A DNA stretch of 64,000 bases from Rhizobium sp. SSA_523 (GCF_030435705.1 NZ_CP129382.1:496001-560000); one strand, 5' to 3'; positions 37,744 through 46,868 are shown, counted from the stretch's first letter. The notes: generated by a model from the letters alone, not told the origin. Translations and numbers: made by a program.

Positions 37744-39051
37744 ATGGCAAAGGGTGCAGCGGAAAAGCCGGTCGAGCAGCAGGACAAGATCCCCTCTGCC
37801 GGCGCTTTCTCCGCCTTTGAACGGATGGTGGCCTGGCGGTATCTGCGCTCGCGCCGGCGCGAAACCTTCATCTCCGTGATTGCCGGTTTCTCCTTCATCG
37901 GGATCATGCTGGGGGTTGCAACGCTGATCATCGTCATGGCGGTGATGAACGGCTTCCGCACCGAACTGATCTCGCGCATCCTCGGGATCAACGGCCATAT
38001 GATCGTTCAGGCGGTCGATCAGCCGCTGAACGATTATCCCCAGCTGGCGCAGAAATTCGCCGCCGTCCCTGGCGTCACCATGGCCTTGCCGCTGGTCGAG
38101 GGCCAGGCGCTCGCTTCCGGCAAGCAGGGGGCCGGCACCGGCGCGCTGGTGCGCGGCATTCGCACGGAAGATCTAGAAAAGCTGAAGGAGGTCTCGGGCA
38201 ATATCCGCTCCGGCGACCTCACGGGCTTCGCCACGGGCGATGGCGTGCTGGTGGGCTCGCGGCTGGCCGCGTCGCTCGGCCTCGGCGCCGGCGACCAGAT
38301 CACGCTCGTGTCGCCCGAGGGCGACGTGACGCCGATGGGCACGACGCCGCGGGTGAAGTCCTATCGCCTCTCCGGCATATTCGAAGTCGGCATGTCGGAA
38401 TATGATGCATCCATGATCTATATGCCGCTGGCGGAGGCCCAGGCCTATTTCAACGCCGATGGCATCGTGCAGTCCATCGAACTCTTTCTGACCGATCCCG
38501 ATCATGTGGACGAGATGCGGCCGCAGATCGAAGCGGCGGCCGGACGTCAGATCTTTGTCAGCGACTGGCGGCAGCGCAACCAGACCTTCTTCTCCGCCCT
38601 GCAGGTGGAGCGTAATGTCATGTTCATGATTCTGACGCTGATCGTCCTCGTGGCGGCGCTCAACATCATTTCCGGCCTGATCATGCTGGTGAAGGACAAG
38701 GGCAGCGATATTGCGATCCTGCGCACCATGGGGGCTTCCTCCGGCGCCATCATGCGCATCTTCTTCATGACGGGTGCTGCGATCGGCATTGTCGGCACGT
38801 TTGCCGGCGTGGTGCTGGGCGTCGTCGTCTGCCTGAACATCGAATCGATCCGGCAGTTCTTTTCCTGGGTCTCGGGCACGGTGCTGTTCGATCCGGAGCT
38901 TTATTTCCTGAGCCAGCTTCCGGCGGAAATGAGCGTCAGCGAAACCGCCTCGGTGGTGCTGATGGCGCTGACCCTGTCTTTCCTGGCCACCATCTTTCCC
39001 GCCTGGCGGGCCTCGCGGCTCGATCCGGTTCAGGCTCTGCGTTACGAATAG
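37744..39051 (+). CDS. lolC: Lipoprotein-releasing ABC transporter, permease (LolC/LolE family)
   Basis: 435 residues. With LolD it extracts lipoproteins from the inner membrane for transfer to LolA. Topology is typical: one N-terminal helix (about 45-67), a large periplasmic domain (about 68-290), then three C-terminal helices. The start of the family, FERMVAWRYLRSRRRETFISVIAGFSFIGIMLGVATLI, and the ending PAWRASRLDPVQALRYE are diagnostic. Alphaproteobacteria use a single such permease (homodimer) instead of LolC plus LolE. Fifteen bp to lolD. Confidence 0.95.
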   Translation: MAKGAAEKPVEQQDKIPSAGAFSAFERMVAWRYLRSRRRETFISVIAGFSFIGIMLGVATLIIVMAVMNGFRTELISRILGINGHMIVQAVDQPLNDYPQLAQKFAAVPGVTMALPLVEGQALASGKQGAGTGALVRGIRTEDLEKLKEVSGNIRSGDLTGFATGDGVLVGSRLAASLGLGAGDQITLVSPEGDVTPMGTTPRVKSYRLSGIFEVGMSEYDASMIYMPLAEAQAYFNADGIVQSIELFLTDPDHVDEMRPQIEAAAGRQIFVSDWRQRNQTFFSALQVERNVMFMILTLIVLVAALNIISGLIMLVKDKGSDIAILRTMGASSGAIMRIFFMTGAAIGIVGTFAGVVLGVVVCLNIESIRQFFSWVSGTVLFDPELYFLSQLPAEMSVSETASVVLMALTLSFLATIFPAWRASRLDPVQALRYE

Positions 39052-39066
39052 GATCGCGACTCGCTC

Positions 39067-39750
39067 ATGCCCCGTAGAACCATCCTGAAGCTTGCCGGTG
39101 TCGACCGTCATTACGGCCAGGGCGACACCGTCCTGTCGATCCTCAAGGGCGCCGATCTCGAGCTGCATGCCGGCGAAATCGTTGCGCTCGTGGCGCCCTC
39201 CGGCACCGGCAAGTCGACGCTGCTGCATCTGGCCGGCCTGCTCGAACATCCCGATTCCGGCGAAATCTATATTGATGGCGAAGCCTGCGGCGGATTGCCC
39301 GACGAGCGGCGCACGGCCATTCGCCGCGGCGATATCGGCTTCGTCTACCAGTTCCACCACCTGCTGCCGGAATTCACGGCGCTGGAAAACATCATGATGC
39401 CGCAGCTGATCGGCGGGCTTGCCAAGAAGGAAGCGGCGGAGCGGGCGGCGCAGCTGCTCGATTACATGCGCATCGGCCATCGCGCCAGCCACCGTCCGGC
39501 CGAGCTTTCGGGGGGTGAGCAGCAGCGCGTCGCCATTGCGCGCGCGGTGGCCAATGCGCCGCTTCTGCTTCTGGCCGACGAGCCGACCGGCAATCTCGAT
39601 CCGGAAACCGCGTCCTATGTCTTCGATGCTCTGGAGGCGCTGGTGCGCCAGTCTGGCCTGGCAGCGCTGATCGCCACGCATAACCACGATCTCGCAGCCC
39701 GCATGGACCGCCGGGTAACGATCGAAGGCGGCAAGATCCGCGATTTCTGA
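39067..39750 (+). CDS. lolD: Lipoprotein-releasing ABC transporter, ATPase LolD
   Basis: 227 residues; the ATPase partner of the preceding permease. Walker A is APSGTGKST (about 46-54; Ala in the first position, common in this family), the ABC signature is [17 protein letters not shown] (about 145-161), and Walker B is [13 protein letters not shown]. Last gene of the proS-lolC-lolD unit; no clear terminator follows. Confidence 0.96.
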   Translation: MPRRTILKLAGVDRHYGQGDTVLSILKGADLELHAGEIVALVAPSGTGKSTLLHLAGLLEHPDSGEIYIDGEACGGLPDERRTAIRRGDIGFVYQFHHLLPEFTALENIMMPQLIGGLAKKEAAERAAQLLDYMRIGHRASHRPAELSGGEQQRVAIARAVANAPLLLLADEPTGNLDPETASYVFDALEALVRQSGLAALIATHNHDLAARMDRRVTIEGGKIRDF

Positions 39751-39807
39751 TCCGCGATCCTCCTCTGGAGACCCCACCGTCTCTCGTGGACATTCCCTGT
39801 TCCGCAG

Positions 39808-39830
39808 ATCCTCGGGTCAGACCCGAGGAT
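39808..39830. repeat. Palindromic repeat, copy 1
   Basis: ATCCTCGGGT, CAG, ACCCGAGGAT: a perfect 10-bp inverted repeat, a motif of the kind commonly dispersed between genes in alphaproteobacteria. It could serve as the 3' end of the lolD mRNA. Confidence 0.6.
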
Positions 39831-39923
39831 GAGGGGAGAGAGGCTCCGGCCTCGATCCCAAGCGCACCGCCCTTTCCGCAAACAGCAACGCCGCCTCTTT
39901 TTGCAGCACCGGTCCGCACCCGC

Positions 39924-39979
39924 GCCGTCTCCTATGGCGCCACCCGCCCCCACCCAAGCCGTCTCCTCTGGCGCCACCC
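39924..39979 (+). repeat. Direct repeat of a 22-bp unit
   Basis: GCCGTCTCCTNTGGCGCCACCC occurs at 39924-39945 and 39958-39979, 34 bp apart, differing at one base. Confidence 0.7.
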
Positions 39980-39990
39980 ACCTCCGCCCA

Positions 39991-40027
39991 CACCACCATC
40001 CTTCGGCCCAACCCGAGGATGGTGGTG
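39991..40027. repeat. Palindromic repeat, copy 2 (longer stem)
   Basis: CACCACCATCCT (39991-40002) pairs with AGGATGGTGGTG (40016-40027), and the loop can extend the stem by three more pairs. Its core (CATCC-TTCGG...CCCGAGGATGG) is a degenerate relative of the palindrome 180 bp upstream. Confidence 0.6.
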
Positions 40028-40127
40028 GAGCGGTCTGGTCTCACCACGACAGCCACCGTGACGACAGACCCCGCCTTGCGGAAAGGCGGAGGCAGGGTCA
40101 GCCCGTAACACCTCGTTAAACAAAATC

Positions 40128-40142
40128 GTTCTGCTTTCGTTC
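40128..40142 (+). promoter_or_regulatory. LexA (SOS) box 1
   Basis: GTTC-TGCTTTC-GTTC: a perfect match to the alphaproteobacterial direct-repeat SOS box GTTC-N7-GTTC, just upstream of the -35 element of the 28-codon gene. Confidence 0.75.
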
Positions 40143-40147
40143 TTGTT

Positions 40148-40177
40148 CTTGACGCCAGAACAGAAATGGAACAAAAT
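40148..40177 (+). promoter_or_regulatory. Promoter of the 28-aa membrane peptide
   Basis: -35 CTTGAC (40148-40153), 18 bases, -10 CAAAAT (40172-40177). The -35 lies between the two LexA boxes and the -10 abuts box 2, so LexA bound here would block RNA polymerase. Confidence 0.5.
40158..40172 (-). promoter_or_regulatory. LexA (SOS) box 2
   Basis: GAAC-AGAAATG-GAAC: the perfect SOS box in opposite orientation to box 1. The box centres are 30 bp apart, three helical turns, so two LexA dimers would sit on the same face of the DNA. Confidence 0.75.
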
Positions 40178-40206
40178 AAAAACATAAAGGGAAAAGGAGA
40201 AAGCAG

Positions 40207-40293
40207 ATGACCGATATCATTCGCGACGTAGCCGCCTTCGCTTCGATCATGACCTTCGTCGCCAGCATTGGCGTCCTGATGATGGCTCTCTAA
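40207..40293 (+). CDS. 28-aa single-pass membrane peptide, predicted SOS-induced
   Basis: A complete small gene: AAGGAG ribosome site (40194-40199), seven bases, ATG, 28 codons, TAA. The peptide begins MTDIIRDVAAF and continues with one hydrophobic helix (about residues 9-28: FASIMTFVASIGVLMMAL at the end). The leader from the predicted promoter is about 25-30 nt. Two perfect LexA boxes frame the promoter, which predicts induction by DNA damage. By size, topology and control it resembles the Caulobacter SOS-induced division inhibitor SidA (29 aa, inner membrane) and SOS-controlled small membrane toxins of enterobacteria; I cannot claim sequence homology. dnaE follows 207 bp downstream on the same strand. 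Confidence 0.7.
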   Translation: MTDIIRDVAAFASIMTFVASIGVLMMAL

Positions 40294-40500
40294 GAGCCCG
40301 ATTGTCGGCCTGTCGCGTAAACGCCCGGGCCGGTTTTGACGACAGATCCGTTCCTCGGCGCCTGACATCCTGCTCTGCCTTCTGATTGAGCCCGGATCGC
40401 GCCGGATCTTCACAGCTTTCGGTCCCGCCGGTGATGCATCGGCTGGACTTCGCGGTCGCACTGCCCGAAAATAGGTCCGAGTCTGAAAGGCGGCGGTGAC

Positions 40501-43500
40501 ATGGCAGATATGATCGACATCAGGTTGGCGGCAGGCGCGGCGGAGGACACTGCCAAGCCGGATGCGACGCCCGGCTTCGTCCATTTGCGCGTGCATTCCG
40601 CCTATTCGCTGCTGGAAGGCGCCCTGCCGCTCAAGAAGATCCTGGCAAAGGCTTCGGCCGACGGGCAGCCGGCCATTGCCATCACCGATACCAATAATCT
40701 CTTCGTGGCGCTGGAATTCTCGCAAAAGGCGATGGATGAGGGTGTTCAGCCGATCATCGGCTGCCAAATGGCCATCGACATGCAGGATCAGGGCGAGGAG
40801 AAGCGTGGCAATGCCGCGGCTTTCGTGAAATTGCCGGCGCTTATTCTCCTCGCCACGAATCCGCAGGGTTATGAGCGCCTGGTGGATCTCGTCAGCCGCG
40901 CTTATCTGGGGGGCGAGGGCAATCACCAGTCGGTGCATATCTGCATGTCCTGGCTGGAGGAAGGCGGCGCCGAAGGCATTATTGCGCTGACCGGCTTCAA
41001 TTCCGGCCCGATCGACCCCCTGCTGAAGGAAGGCCACCAGGCCCAGGCCGTCCAGCGTCTGCTGCGGTTGAAGGCGATCTTCGGCGACCGGCTCTATGTC
41101 GAATTGCAGCGGCACGGGCGCTATGACCGCCGCCATGAACGCAAGCTGATCGAACTCGCTTACGAACACGATCTGCCGCTTGTGGCGACCAATGAGGCCT
41201 TCTTTCCCACCAGGGACGAATATGACGCGCATGACGCGCTGATGGCGGTGGCGCATAATGCCATTGTCTCCGATGACAGCCGGTTCCGCCTGACGCCCGA
41301 CCACTATCTGAAGAGCCGGGCTGACATGGCGAAACTCTTCGCCGATCTGCCGGAGGCCCTCGACAATACGGTGGAGATCGCCCGCCGCTGCAGCTTCATC
41401 CTGAAGACCCGCAAGCCCATCCTGCCGCGCTTCACCGGAGCAACGGACGATCAGGAGGAGGCGGAGCGGGCCGAGGCGGCGGAACTGCGCCGCCAGTCGG
41501 TGGAAGGCCTCGAGCAGCGGCTTGCGGCGCTCGGCATGGCCGATGGCTATACCGAGCAGGACTATCGCGATCGCCTCGATTTCGAACTGTCGGTCATCGA
41601 GCGGATGAAGTTTCCCGGCTACTTCCTCATCGTTGCCGACTTCATCAAATGGGCCAAGATCCAGGATATTCCCGTTGGCCCGGGCCGCGGATCGGGCGCG
41701 GGATCGCTGGTGGCCTATGCGCTGACCATTACCGATGTCGATCCGCTGCGCTTCTCGCTGCTCTTCGAGCGCTTCCTCAATCCCGAACGCGTCTCCATGC
41801 CGGATTTCGATATCGATTTCTGCCAGGATCGCCGCGAAGAGGTGATCCGTTACGTCCAGCAGAAATATGGGCGCGAGCAGGTGGCGCAGATCATCACCTT
41901 CGGCTCGCTGCAGGCGCGCGCTGCCCTGCGGGATGTCGGCCGGGTGCTCGAAATGCCCTATGGCCAGGTGGACAAGATCTGCAAGCTGGTGCCCAACAAT
42001 CCGGCCAATCCCACGCCTTTGTCCAAGGCCATCGAGGAGGAGCCGAAACTCCAGGAGGAGGCCGAGCGCGAACCGGTCGTCGCCCGCCTTCTCGATATCG
42101 CCCAAAAGATCGAGGGTCTTTATCGCCACGCCTCGACGCATGCGGCCGGCATCGTCATCGGTGACCGTCCGCTGTCGAAGCTTGTCCCGATGTATCGCGA
42201 TCCGCGCTCCGATATGCCGGTGACCCAGTTCAACATGAAATGGGTGGAGCAGGCGGGTCTCGTCAAATTCGACTTTCTCGGCCTGAAGACGCTGACGGTG
42301 TTGAAGACCGCGGTGGATTTCGTTGCCAAGCGCAATATCCAGATCGATCTGGCAACGATCCCGCTCGACGACCAGAAGACCTATGACATGCTGTCGCGCG
42401 GCGAGACGATCGGGGTCTTCCAGGTGGAAAGCGTCGGCATGCGCAAGGCGCTGCTGGGCATGCGGCCGGACTGTATCGAGGATATCATCGCGCTTGTGGC
42501 GCTCTATCGCCCCGGCCCGATGGAGAATATCCCGGTCTATAATGCGCGCAAGCACGGGGAGGAGGAGCTTGAATCCATCCATCCGAAGATCGATTACCTG
42601 CTGAAGGAAACGCAAGGCGTCATCGTCTATCAGGAGCAGGTCATGCAGATCGCCCAGGTCCTGTCCGGCTATTCGCTGGGCGAGGCCGACCTCCTGCGCC
42701 GCGCCATGGGCAAGAAGATCAAGGAGGAGATGGACAAGCAGCGGGCGCGTTTCGTCGACGGCGCCATCCAGAACGAGGTTTCGAAGCCGCAGGCCGATCT
42801 GATCTTCGACCTCCTGGCCAAGTTTGCCAATTACGGCTTCAACAAGAGCCATGCCGCCGCCTATGCCATCGTCTCCTACCAGACGGCCTATATGAAGGCG
42901 CATTACCCGGTCGAGTTTCTCGCCGCGTCTATGACCTATGATATGGCCAATACCGACAAGCTGAACGATTTTCGGCAGGATGCGGCGCGGCTGGGCATCA
43001 AGGTGGTACCGCCGTCGATCCAGACCTCCTTCCGCAAATTCGAGACCGGCGACAATTGCATCTTCTATTCGCTGGCCGCCATCAAGGGCGTGGGCGAATC
43101 CGCCGTCGAGCATATCGTGGCGGTGCGGGGCGAGACGCCCTTTGCCGGCATCGAGGATTTCTGCCTGCGCATCGATCCGAAACAGGTCAATCGCCGTGTT
43201 CTGGAAAGTCTCATCTTCGCCGGCGCCTTTGATTGTTTCGGCCGCGACCGGGCGGAGATGATCGCCGGGCTCGACCGCATCATCGGCTATGCGCAACGCG
43301 CGGCCGAAGGCAAGACCAGCGGCCAGCACGACATGTTCGGTTCCTCTTCGGCCGCAGGTCCGGAAAAGCTCATTCTTCCCGCCTTCGATCCCTGGACGGC
43401 GTCGGAAAAGCTGATGCGGGAATATCAGGTGCTGGGCTTTTATCTCTCGGCCCATCCCCTGGATACCTACAAGGACGTCCTCGCCAAGATGCGGGTGCAG

Positions 43501-44019
43501 AATTATGCGGAATTCTCCGCGGCGGTGAAGGCCGGCGCGAGCGCCGGACGCCTGGCCGGAACCGTGACCTCCAAGCAGGAGCGCAAGACGCGCACCGGCA
43601 ACAAGATGGGCATTGTCACCTTCTCCGATGCGACCGGCCAGTTCGAAGCCATCCTGTTTTCCGAGGCGCTCAACCAGTATCGCGATCTTCTGGAGCCGGG
43701 AAAATCGCTGGTGATCACGGTGCAGGCCGATGAGCGGCCGGAAGGAATCGGTCTGCGCATCCAGACGGTTCAGTCGCTGGAGGAGAAATCGGTCCAGATG
43801 CAAAAGGCGCTGCGCGTCTTCATCCGCGATTCCGGCCCGCTGAAAACTGTGGCGCGGCATCTGAATGCCCGCGGCGACGGCGTCGTCTCCTTCGTGGTCA
43901 TCAAGGATGACGGCCGCCGCGAGATCGAGGTTGAACTGACCGACAGGTTCCGCATTTCTCCGGAAGTGGCCGCTGCCCTGCGTGCCGCGCCGGGCGTTCT
44001 GGATGTCGAACTCGTCTAA
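40501..44019 (+). CDS. dnaE: DNA polymerase III subunit alpha (replicative, DnaE1)
   Basis: 1172 residues; the chromosomal replicase catalytic subunit. Domains in order: N-terminal PHP (FVHLRVHSAYSLLEGALPLKKIL, about 22-44), polymerase palm with GPGRGSGAGSLVAYAL (about 398-413) and the catalytic aspartates in PDFDIDFCQDRREEVI (about 434-449), thumb/fingers, tandem HhH, beta-binding region, and a C-terminal OB fold (KTRTGNKMGIVTFSDATGQFEAILF, about 1028-1052). It is the main replicase type rather than the error-prone DnaE2, which has a different start and neighbours (imuA-imuB). It might receive some read-through from the SOS promoter upstream. Confidence 0.96.
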   Translation: MADMIDIRLAAGAAEDTAKPDATPGFVHLRVHSAYSLLEGALPLKKILAKASADGQPAIAITDTNNLFVALEFSQKAMDEGVQPIIGCQMAIDMQDQGEEKRGNAAAFVKLPALILLATNPQGYERLVDLVSRAYLGGEGNHQSVHICMSWLEEGGAEGIIALTGFNSGPIDPLLKEGHQAQAVQRLLRLKAIFGDRLYVELQRHGRYDRRHERKLIELAYEHDLPLVATNEAFFPTRDEYDAHDALMAVAHNAIVSDDSRFRLTPDHYLKSRADMAKLFADLPEALDNTVEIARRCSFILKTRKPILPRFTGATDDQEEAERAEAAELRRQSVEGLEQRLAALGMADGYTEQDYRDRLDFELSVIERMKFPGYFLIVADFIKWAKIQDIPVGPGRGSGAGSLVAYALTITDVDPLRFSLLFERFLNPERVSMPDFDIDFCQDRREEVIRYVQQKYGREQVAQIITFGSLQARAALRDVGRVLEMPYGQVDKICKLVPNNPANPTPLSKAIEEEPKLQEEAEREPVVARLLDIAQKIEGLYRHASTHAAGIVIGDRPLSKLVPMYRDPRSDMPVTQFNMKWVEQAGLVKFDFLGLKTLTVLKTAVDFVAKRNIQIDLATIPLDDQKTYDMLSRGETIGVFQVESVGMRKALLGMRPDCIEDIIALVALYRPGPMENIPVYNARKHGEEELESIHPKIDYLLKETQGVIVYQEQVMQIAQVLSGYSLGEADLLRRAMGKKIKEEMDKQRARFVDGAIQNEVSKPQADLIFDLLAKFANYGFNKSHAAAYAIVSYQTAYMKAHYPVEFLAASMTYDMANTDKLNDFRQDAARLGIKVVPPSIQTSFRKFETGDNCIFYSLAAIKGVGESAVEHIVAVRGETPFAGIEDFCLRIDPKQVNRRVLESLIFAGAFDCFGRDRAEMIAGLDRIIGYAQRAAEGKTSGQHDMFGSSSAAGPEKLILPAFDPWTASEKLMREYQVLGFYLSAHPLDTYKDVLAKMRVQNYAEFSAAVKAGASAGRLAGTVTSKQERKTRTGNKMGIVTFSDATGQFEAILFSEALNQYRDLLEPGKSLVITVQADERPEGIGLRIQTVQSLEEKSVQMQKALRVFIRDSGPLKTVARHLNARGDGVVSFVVIKDDGRREIEVELTDRFRISPEVAAALRAAPGVLDVELV

Positions 44020-44049
44020 CGCGAGTCTCGACCTTCTCTCGGATCCGCG

Positions 44050-45360
44050 TCAGGTCTTCGAGGCGCGCCGTGGCGTCGAATGGGTGACGGTGATGAAATC
44101 GGTGCCCTTGGTGGTTTCCAGGCCGGGGCCGGCATCGGTGATCGTCAGCGAGGTGCCGGTCGACATCATCTCGCTTAGCCGCGCCCGCAGCGCGGCAGGC
44201 ACATGGATGCGGTCGAGCACGGCCTTCATGGTCACGGCCTGCATGGCGGTGCGGTCTCCGGCGCTGCTGCCCGGTTCTTCGAGGCCGGCGGTCATCCGGG
44301 TGATGCCGAGCCGCTTGCGCGTGGCTTGCGGCAGATCATCCTCGAGACGCAGGCCCTGCCAGGCGGCGGTGCCGCGGTCGCGGTCCATCCTGGTGACGGT
44401 GAAGAAAAACGTCCCGAGCGCTACCTCCGGATCGGCGATTCCGACCGGCTCCGACAGGACCGGCTGGAATCCCTGGCGCACCAGCAATTGGCCGGCGGGC
44501 GGCGCGGCGCGGCCGGTGGAGGCATAGAGGGCGGAGAGGAAGGCGTCGTCGAGCAGGGGACCGTTCAGCGGCAGGCCCTTCCAGCGCTTATAGGCCGTAA
44601 TGGCACCGCGGGTCATGTCGCCTGCAAGGCCATCGGCCGCTCCGGCATCGAAGCCGAGTTCCGTCAGCATGGCCTGGACATCGGCCACCCGGTCGCGCTC
44701 GCTGCGCCGGGTGATGAGAATGCGCAGCGGCTCCGGCTCATCGGCCGCCGTCGCCGTATCGGCTTTCGGCAAGGCAAGCGGCAGCGGCGGGTGCGGCATG
44801 TTCATTGCCACCTCGACATGCCGGATCGAGGGATCGGCGGAGGAGGGGCGAAGACTTGCATCGGACAGAACGTCACCGGCGGGCCTTTGCGCCGGCGGCG
44901 CAAAGAGGCTTGCATGCGTGATCGGTTCCGGCATTACGGGCCGATCGGAAATGATCACGTGAATGCCGCGCGCCGTCATCTTGTAAAGTGATTTGGCAAA
45001 ATCGGCCGGCAGGCGCACGCAACCATGCGAGGCGGGATAGCGTGGCACACTGCCGGATTCGTGCAGCGCGATGCCCGACCAGGTGAGACGCTGCATCCAC
45101 GGCATGGGGGCGTTCGAATAGATATTCGATTCGTGATATTTGCGCTTTTCGAGGATCGAGAATATGCCCGTTGGCGTGTCGTGGCCGGGCTTTCCGGTCG
45201 AAACGCGGGAGGAGGCAATCGCCCTGCCGCCGTCATAGACGGTCAGCGACTGCGTGTCCTTGGACACCAGGATCTGCAGGCTTCGCTTGTCCTCGGCAGC
45301 GGCGCCCGTTGTCGCACCATGCAATACGAGAGTGAAAACGATCGCCGCACGCTTGAACAT
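44050..45360 (-). CDS. L,D-transpeptidase (YkuD) with peptidoglycan-binding-like domain
   Basis: 436 residues. The ATG at 45360 starts a signal peptide (MFKRAAIVFTLVLHGATTGAAA, cleavage about residue 22). The YkuD domain follows at once: SKDTQSLTVYDGG, GHDTPTGIFSIL, and the catalytic signature HESGSVPRYPASHGCVRL with His112 and the nucleophile Cys114. After a Pro-rich linker the second half contains a PG-binding-like helix set (ERDRVADVQAMLTELGFDAGAADG...ITAYKRWKGL, about 240-285). It crosslinks or anchors peptidoglycan in the periplasm. Convergent with dnaE, 30 bp between stops. Confidence 0.9.
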   Translation of the reverse strand: MFKRAAIVFTLVLHGATTGAAAEDKRSLQILVSKDTQSLTVYDGGRAIASSRVSTGKPGHDTPTGIFSILEKRKYHESNIYSNAPMPWMQRLTWSGIALHESGSVPRYPASHGCVRLPADFAKSLYKMTARGIHVIISDRPVMPEPITHASLFAPPAQRPAGDVLSDASLRPSSADPSIRHVEVAMNMPHPPLPLALPKADTATAADEPEPLRILITRRSERDRVADVQAMLTELGFDAGAADGLAGDMTRGAITAYKRWKGLPLNGPLLDDAFLSALYASTGRAAPPAGQLLVRQGFQPVLSEPVGIADPEVALGTFFFTVTRMDRDRGTAAWQGLRLEDDLPQATRKRLGITRMTAGLEEPGSSAGDRTAMQAVTMKAVLDRIHVPAALRARLSEMMSTGTSLTITDAGPGLETTKGTDFITVTHSTPRRASKT

Positions 45361-45470
45361 GACTGAGCTACCCTTGACGCAAAACCAGGCCCACACATTA
45401 GCAGAGCGAACTTAAGGAAGGCTTAGGGTCAAAGCGAATCGGGATTTGAAGCATGGCAGAATTCAGAGCT

Positions 45471-45510
45471 GGGCAGCATTTTTTGACTGTGAACACAGTC
45501 GGTTCTGCCC
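45471..45510. repeat. Nested inverted repeat after dinB
   Basis: Outer arms GGGCAG (45471-45476)/CTGCCC (45505-45510) enclose an inner stem GACTGT/ACAGTC with loop GAAC. It lies between dinB and the L,D-transpeptidase gene and may end the dinB transcript. Confidence 0.45.
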
Positions 45511-45554
45511 GTCCGAAAGCTGAGGATAAATCCAGGAGGCCCGGCCTGCGGGCC

Positions 45555-46847
45555 TCACCCCCGGCCTCTGGGGCGATCGAAGGTGAAACCGGTCTCGACG
45601 GCTGTCTTGCCGAACTTGTCCCGCAGCCGATCCATGGCGGCCTCGGCGGCAGCCCTGCGCCCTGCCTGCGGGTTGACAAGGTCGGGCGGATCGGCGCGAG
45701 CCGGATCGGTAAGATCGCTGACCCCGATGCCGATCAGCCGGAAGCGCGTGCCGTCGGTTTCCTTCTCGAGGAGGTTGAGGCCGGTCCGGAAGATCCGGTC
45801 GGCCAGCTGCGTCGGGTCGTCCAGCCTTCGATTGCGCGTTCGGCTTTTGAAATCCGCCGTCTTCAACTTCAGGACGACAGTCTGGCCGGCAATCGCCTGC
45901 TTCTTCAGCCGGGCCGAGACTTTTTCCGATAAATGCCGCAGGATGGGCACCAGATCCTCAAAGCGGGCAAAATCGGCGAAGAAGGTCGTTTCTGCCGAGA
46001 CGCTCTTGGCGGCCTCGTTCGGATGGACGCTGCGGTCGTCGATCCCGCGGGCCAGGCGGAACAGCCGCTGCCCCATCACGCCGTAGCGGCGCATCAATGC
46101 GCCTTCCTCCATCATCTGCAACTGCCCGATGGTGCGGATGCCGTCGGCATTCAGGGTCGCCGCAAAGCTCTTTCCCACGCCCCAGATGATGGTGACCGGC
46201 TTGTCGGCAAGGAAGGCCAGTGCCTCCTCGCGACCGATTACCGAAAAGCCGCGCGGCTTTTGCAGGTCCGACGCCACTTTCGCCAGGAATTTGCAATAGG
46301 AGAGGCCAACGGAGAGCGTGATGCCGATCTCCTCTTCGACCCGCCGAACGAGCCTCGCCAGAATGCGCGCCGGCGGATCATGGTGAAGCCTCTGCGTGCC
46401 GTTGAGATCGAGAAAGGCTTCATCGATGGAGATCGGCTGAACAAGCGGCGTCAGCTCTTCGAACAGCCGGCGCACCTGCCGCCCCACCGAGACATATTTC
46501 TCCATGTCCGGACGGATCACCACGGCATCCGGACAGGCTTCCAGGGCCTTGAACATGGGCATGGCGGAGCGGACGCCGCTGATGCGGGCAATATAGCAGG
46601 CGGTCGAGACGACGCCGCGCTTTCCGCCGCCGATAATGACCGGCTTGTCGGCAAGATCCGGATTGTCGCGCTTCTCCACCGAGGCATAGAAGGCGTCGCA
46701 ATCGATATGGGCAATGGACAGGTCGTAAAGCTCGCGGTGATAGAGGAGCCGCGGACTGCCGCAGGAGCGGCAACGCCGCCGCCCGTCCGGCTGTCCGGTC
46801 AGGCAATCGCGACAAAAGCCGGGATCATGGGCGGCGAGATGGGTCAT
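45555..46847 (-). CDS. dinB: DNA polymerase IV with N-terminal zinc finger
   Basis: 430 residues; Y-family translesion polymerase. An N-terminal zinc-finger-like segment (Cys12, Cys15, Cys26, Cys29: FCRDCLTG and [10 protein letters not shown]), typical of rhizobial DinB, precedes the polymerase. Catalytic carboxylates are in [12 protein letters not shown] (Asp49, Asp51) and SIDEAFLD (Asp-Glu near 145). The HhH ([26 protein letters not shown]) and little-finger domains follow. The start is placed at ATG-46847; the frame opens at 46859, but that codon lies inside the LexA box. No ribosome site is evident. Confidence 0.94.
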   Translation of the reverse strand: MTHLAAHDPGFCRDCLTGQPDGRRRCRSCGSPRLLYHRELYDLSIAHIDCDAFYASVEKRDNPDLADKPVIIGGGKRGVVSTACYIARISGVRSAMPMFKALEACPDAVVIRPDMEKYVSVGRQVRRLFEELTPLVQPISIDEAFLDLNGTQRLHHDPPARILARLVRRVEEEIGITLSVGLSYCKFLAKVASDLQKPRGFSVIGREEALAFLADKPVTIIWGVGKSFAATLNADGIRTIGQLQMMEEGALMRRYGVMGQRLFRLARGIDDRSVHPNEAAKSVSAETTFFADFARFEDLVPILRHLSEKVSARLKKQAIAGQTVVLKLKTADFKSRTRNRRLDDPTQLADRIFRTGLNLLEKETDGTRFRLIGIGVSDLTDPARADPPDLVNPQAGRRAAAEAAMDRLRDKFGKTAVETGFTFDRPRGRG

Positions 46848-46853
46848 GGCGCA

Positions 46854-46868
46854 GAACAAAGGTTGAAC
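46854..46868 (-). promoter_or_regulatory. LexA (SOS) box of dinB
   Basis: GAAC-AAAGGTT-GAAC, a perfect alphaproteobacterial SOS box, ending six bases before the dinB ATG. The transcription start must lie within or near the box, implying a very short or absent leader. Confidence 0.8.

Noticed and set aside
39178..39230. Loss of the first Walker A glycine in LolD (Ala-Pro-Ser-Gly)
   Set aside because: The APSG form is common in alphaproteobacterial LolD and the other ATPase motifs are intact, so it is not a defect.
39817..43860. 1347-codon open frame on the minus strand opposite dnaE
   Set aside because: It is the codon-bias shadow of a clear DnaE; its translation is rich in His, Arg, Asp and Gly without any domain, as are the long frames opposite lon (5558-7996), mce/rnj/birA (32123-35191) and nuoL.
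45491..45505. GAAC-N7-GTTC near the dinB end, at first sight an SOS box
   Set aside because: The alphaproteobacterial LexA site is a direct repeat (GAAC-N7-GAAC); this one is inverted and lies in a hairpin at a gene end, not at a promoter.
46847..46859. Upstream dinB start at 46859
   Set aside because: It lies inside the LexA box and would be absent from a normally placed transcript; the ATG at 46847 is preferred.
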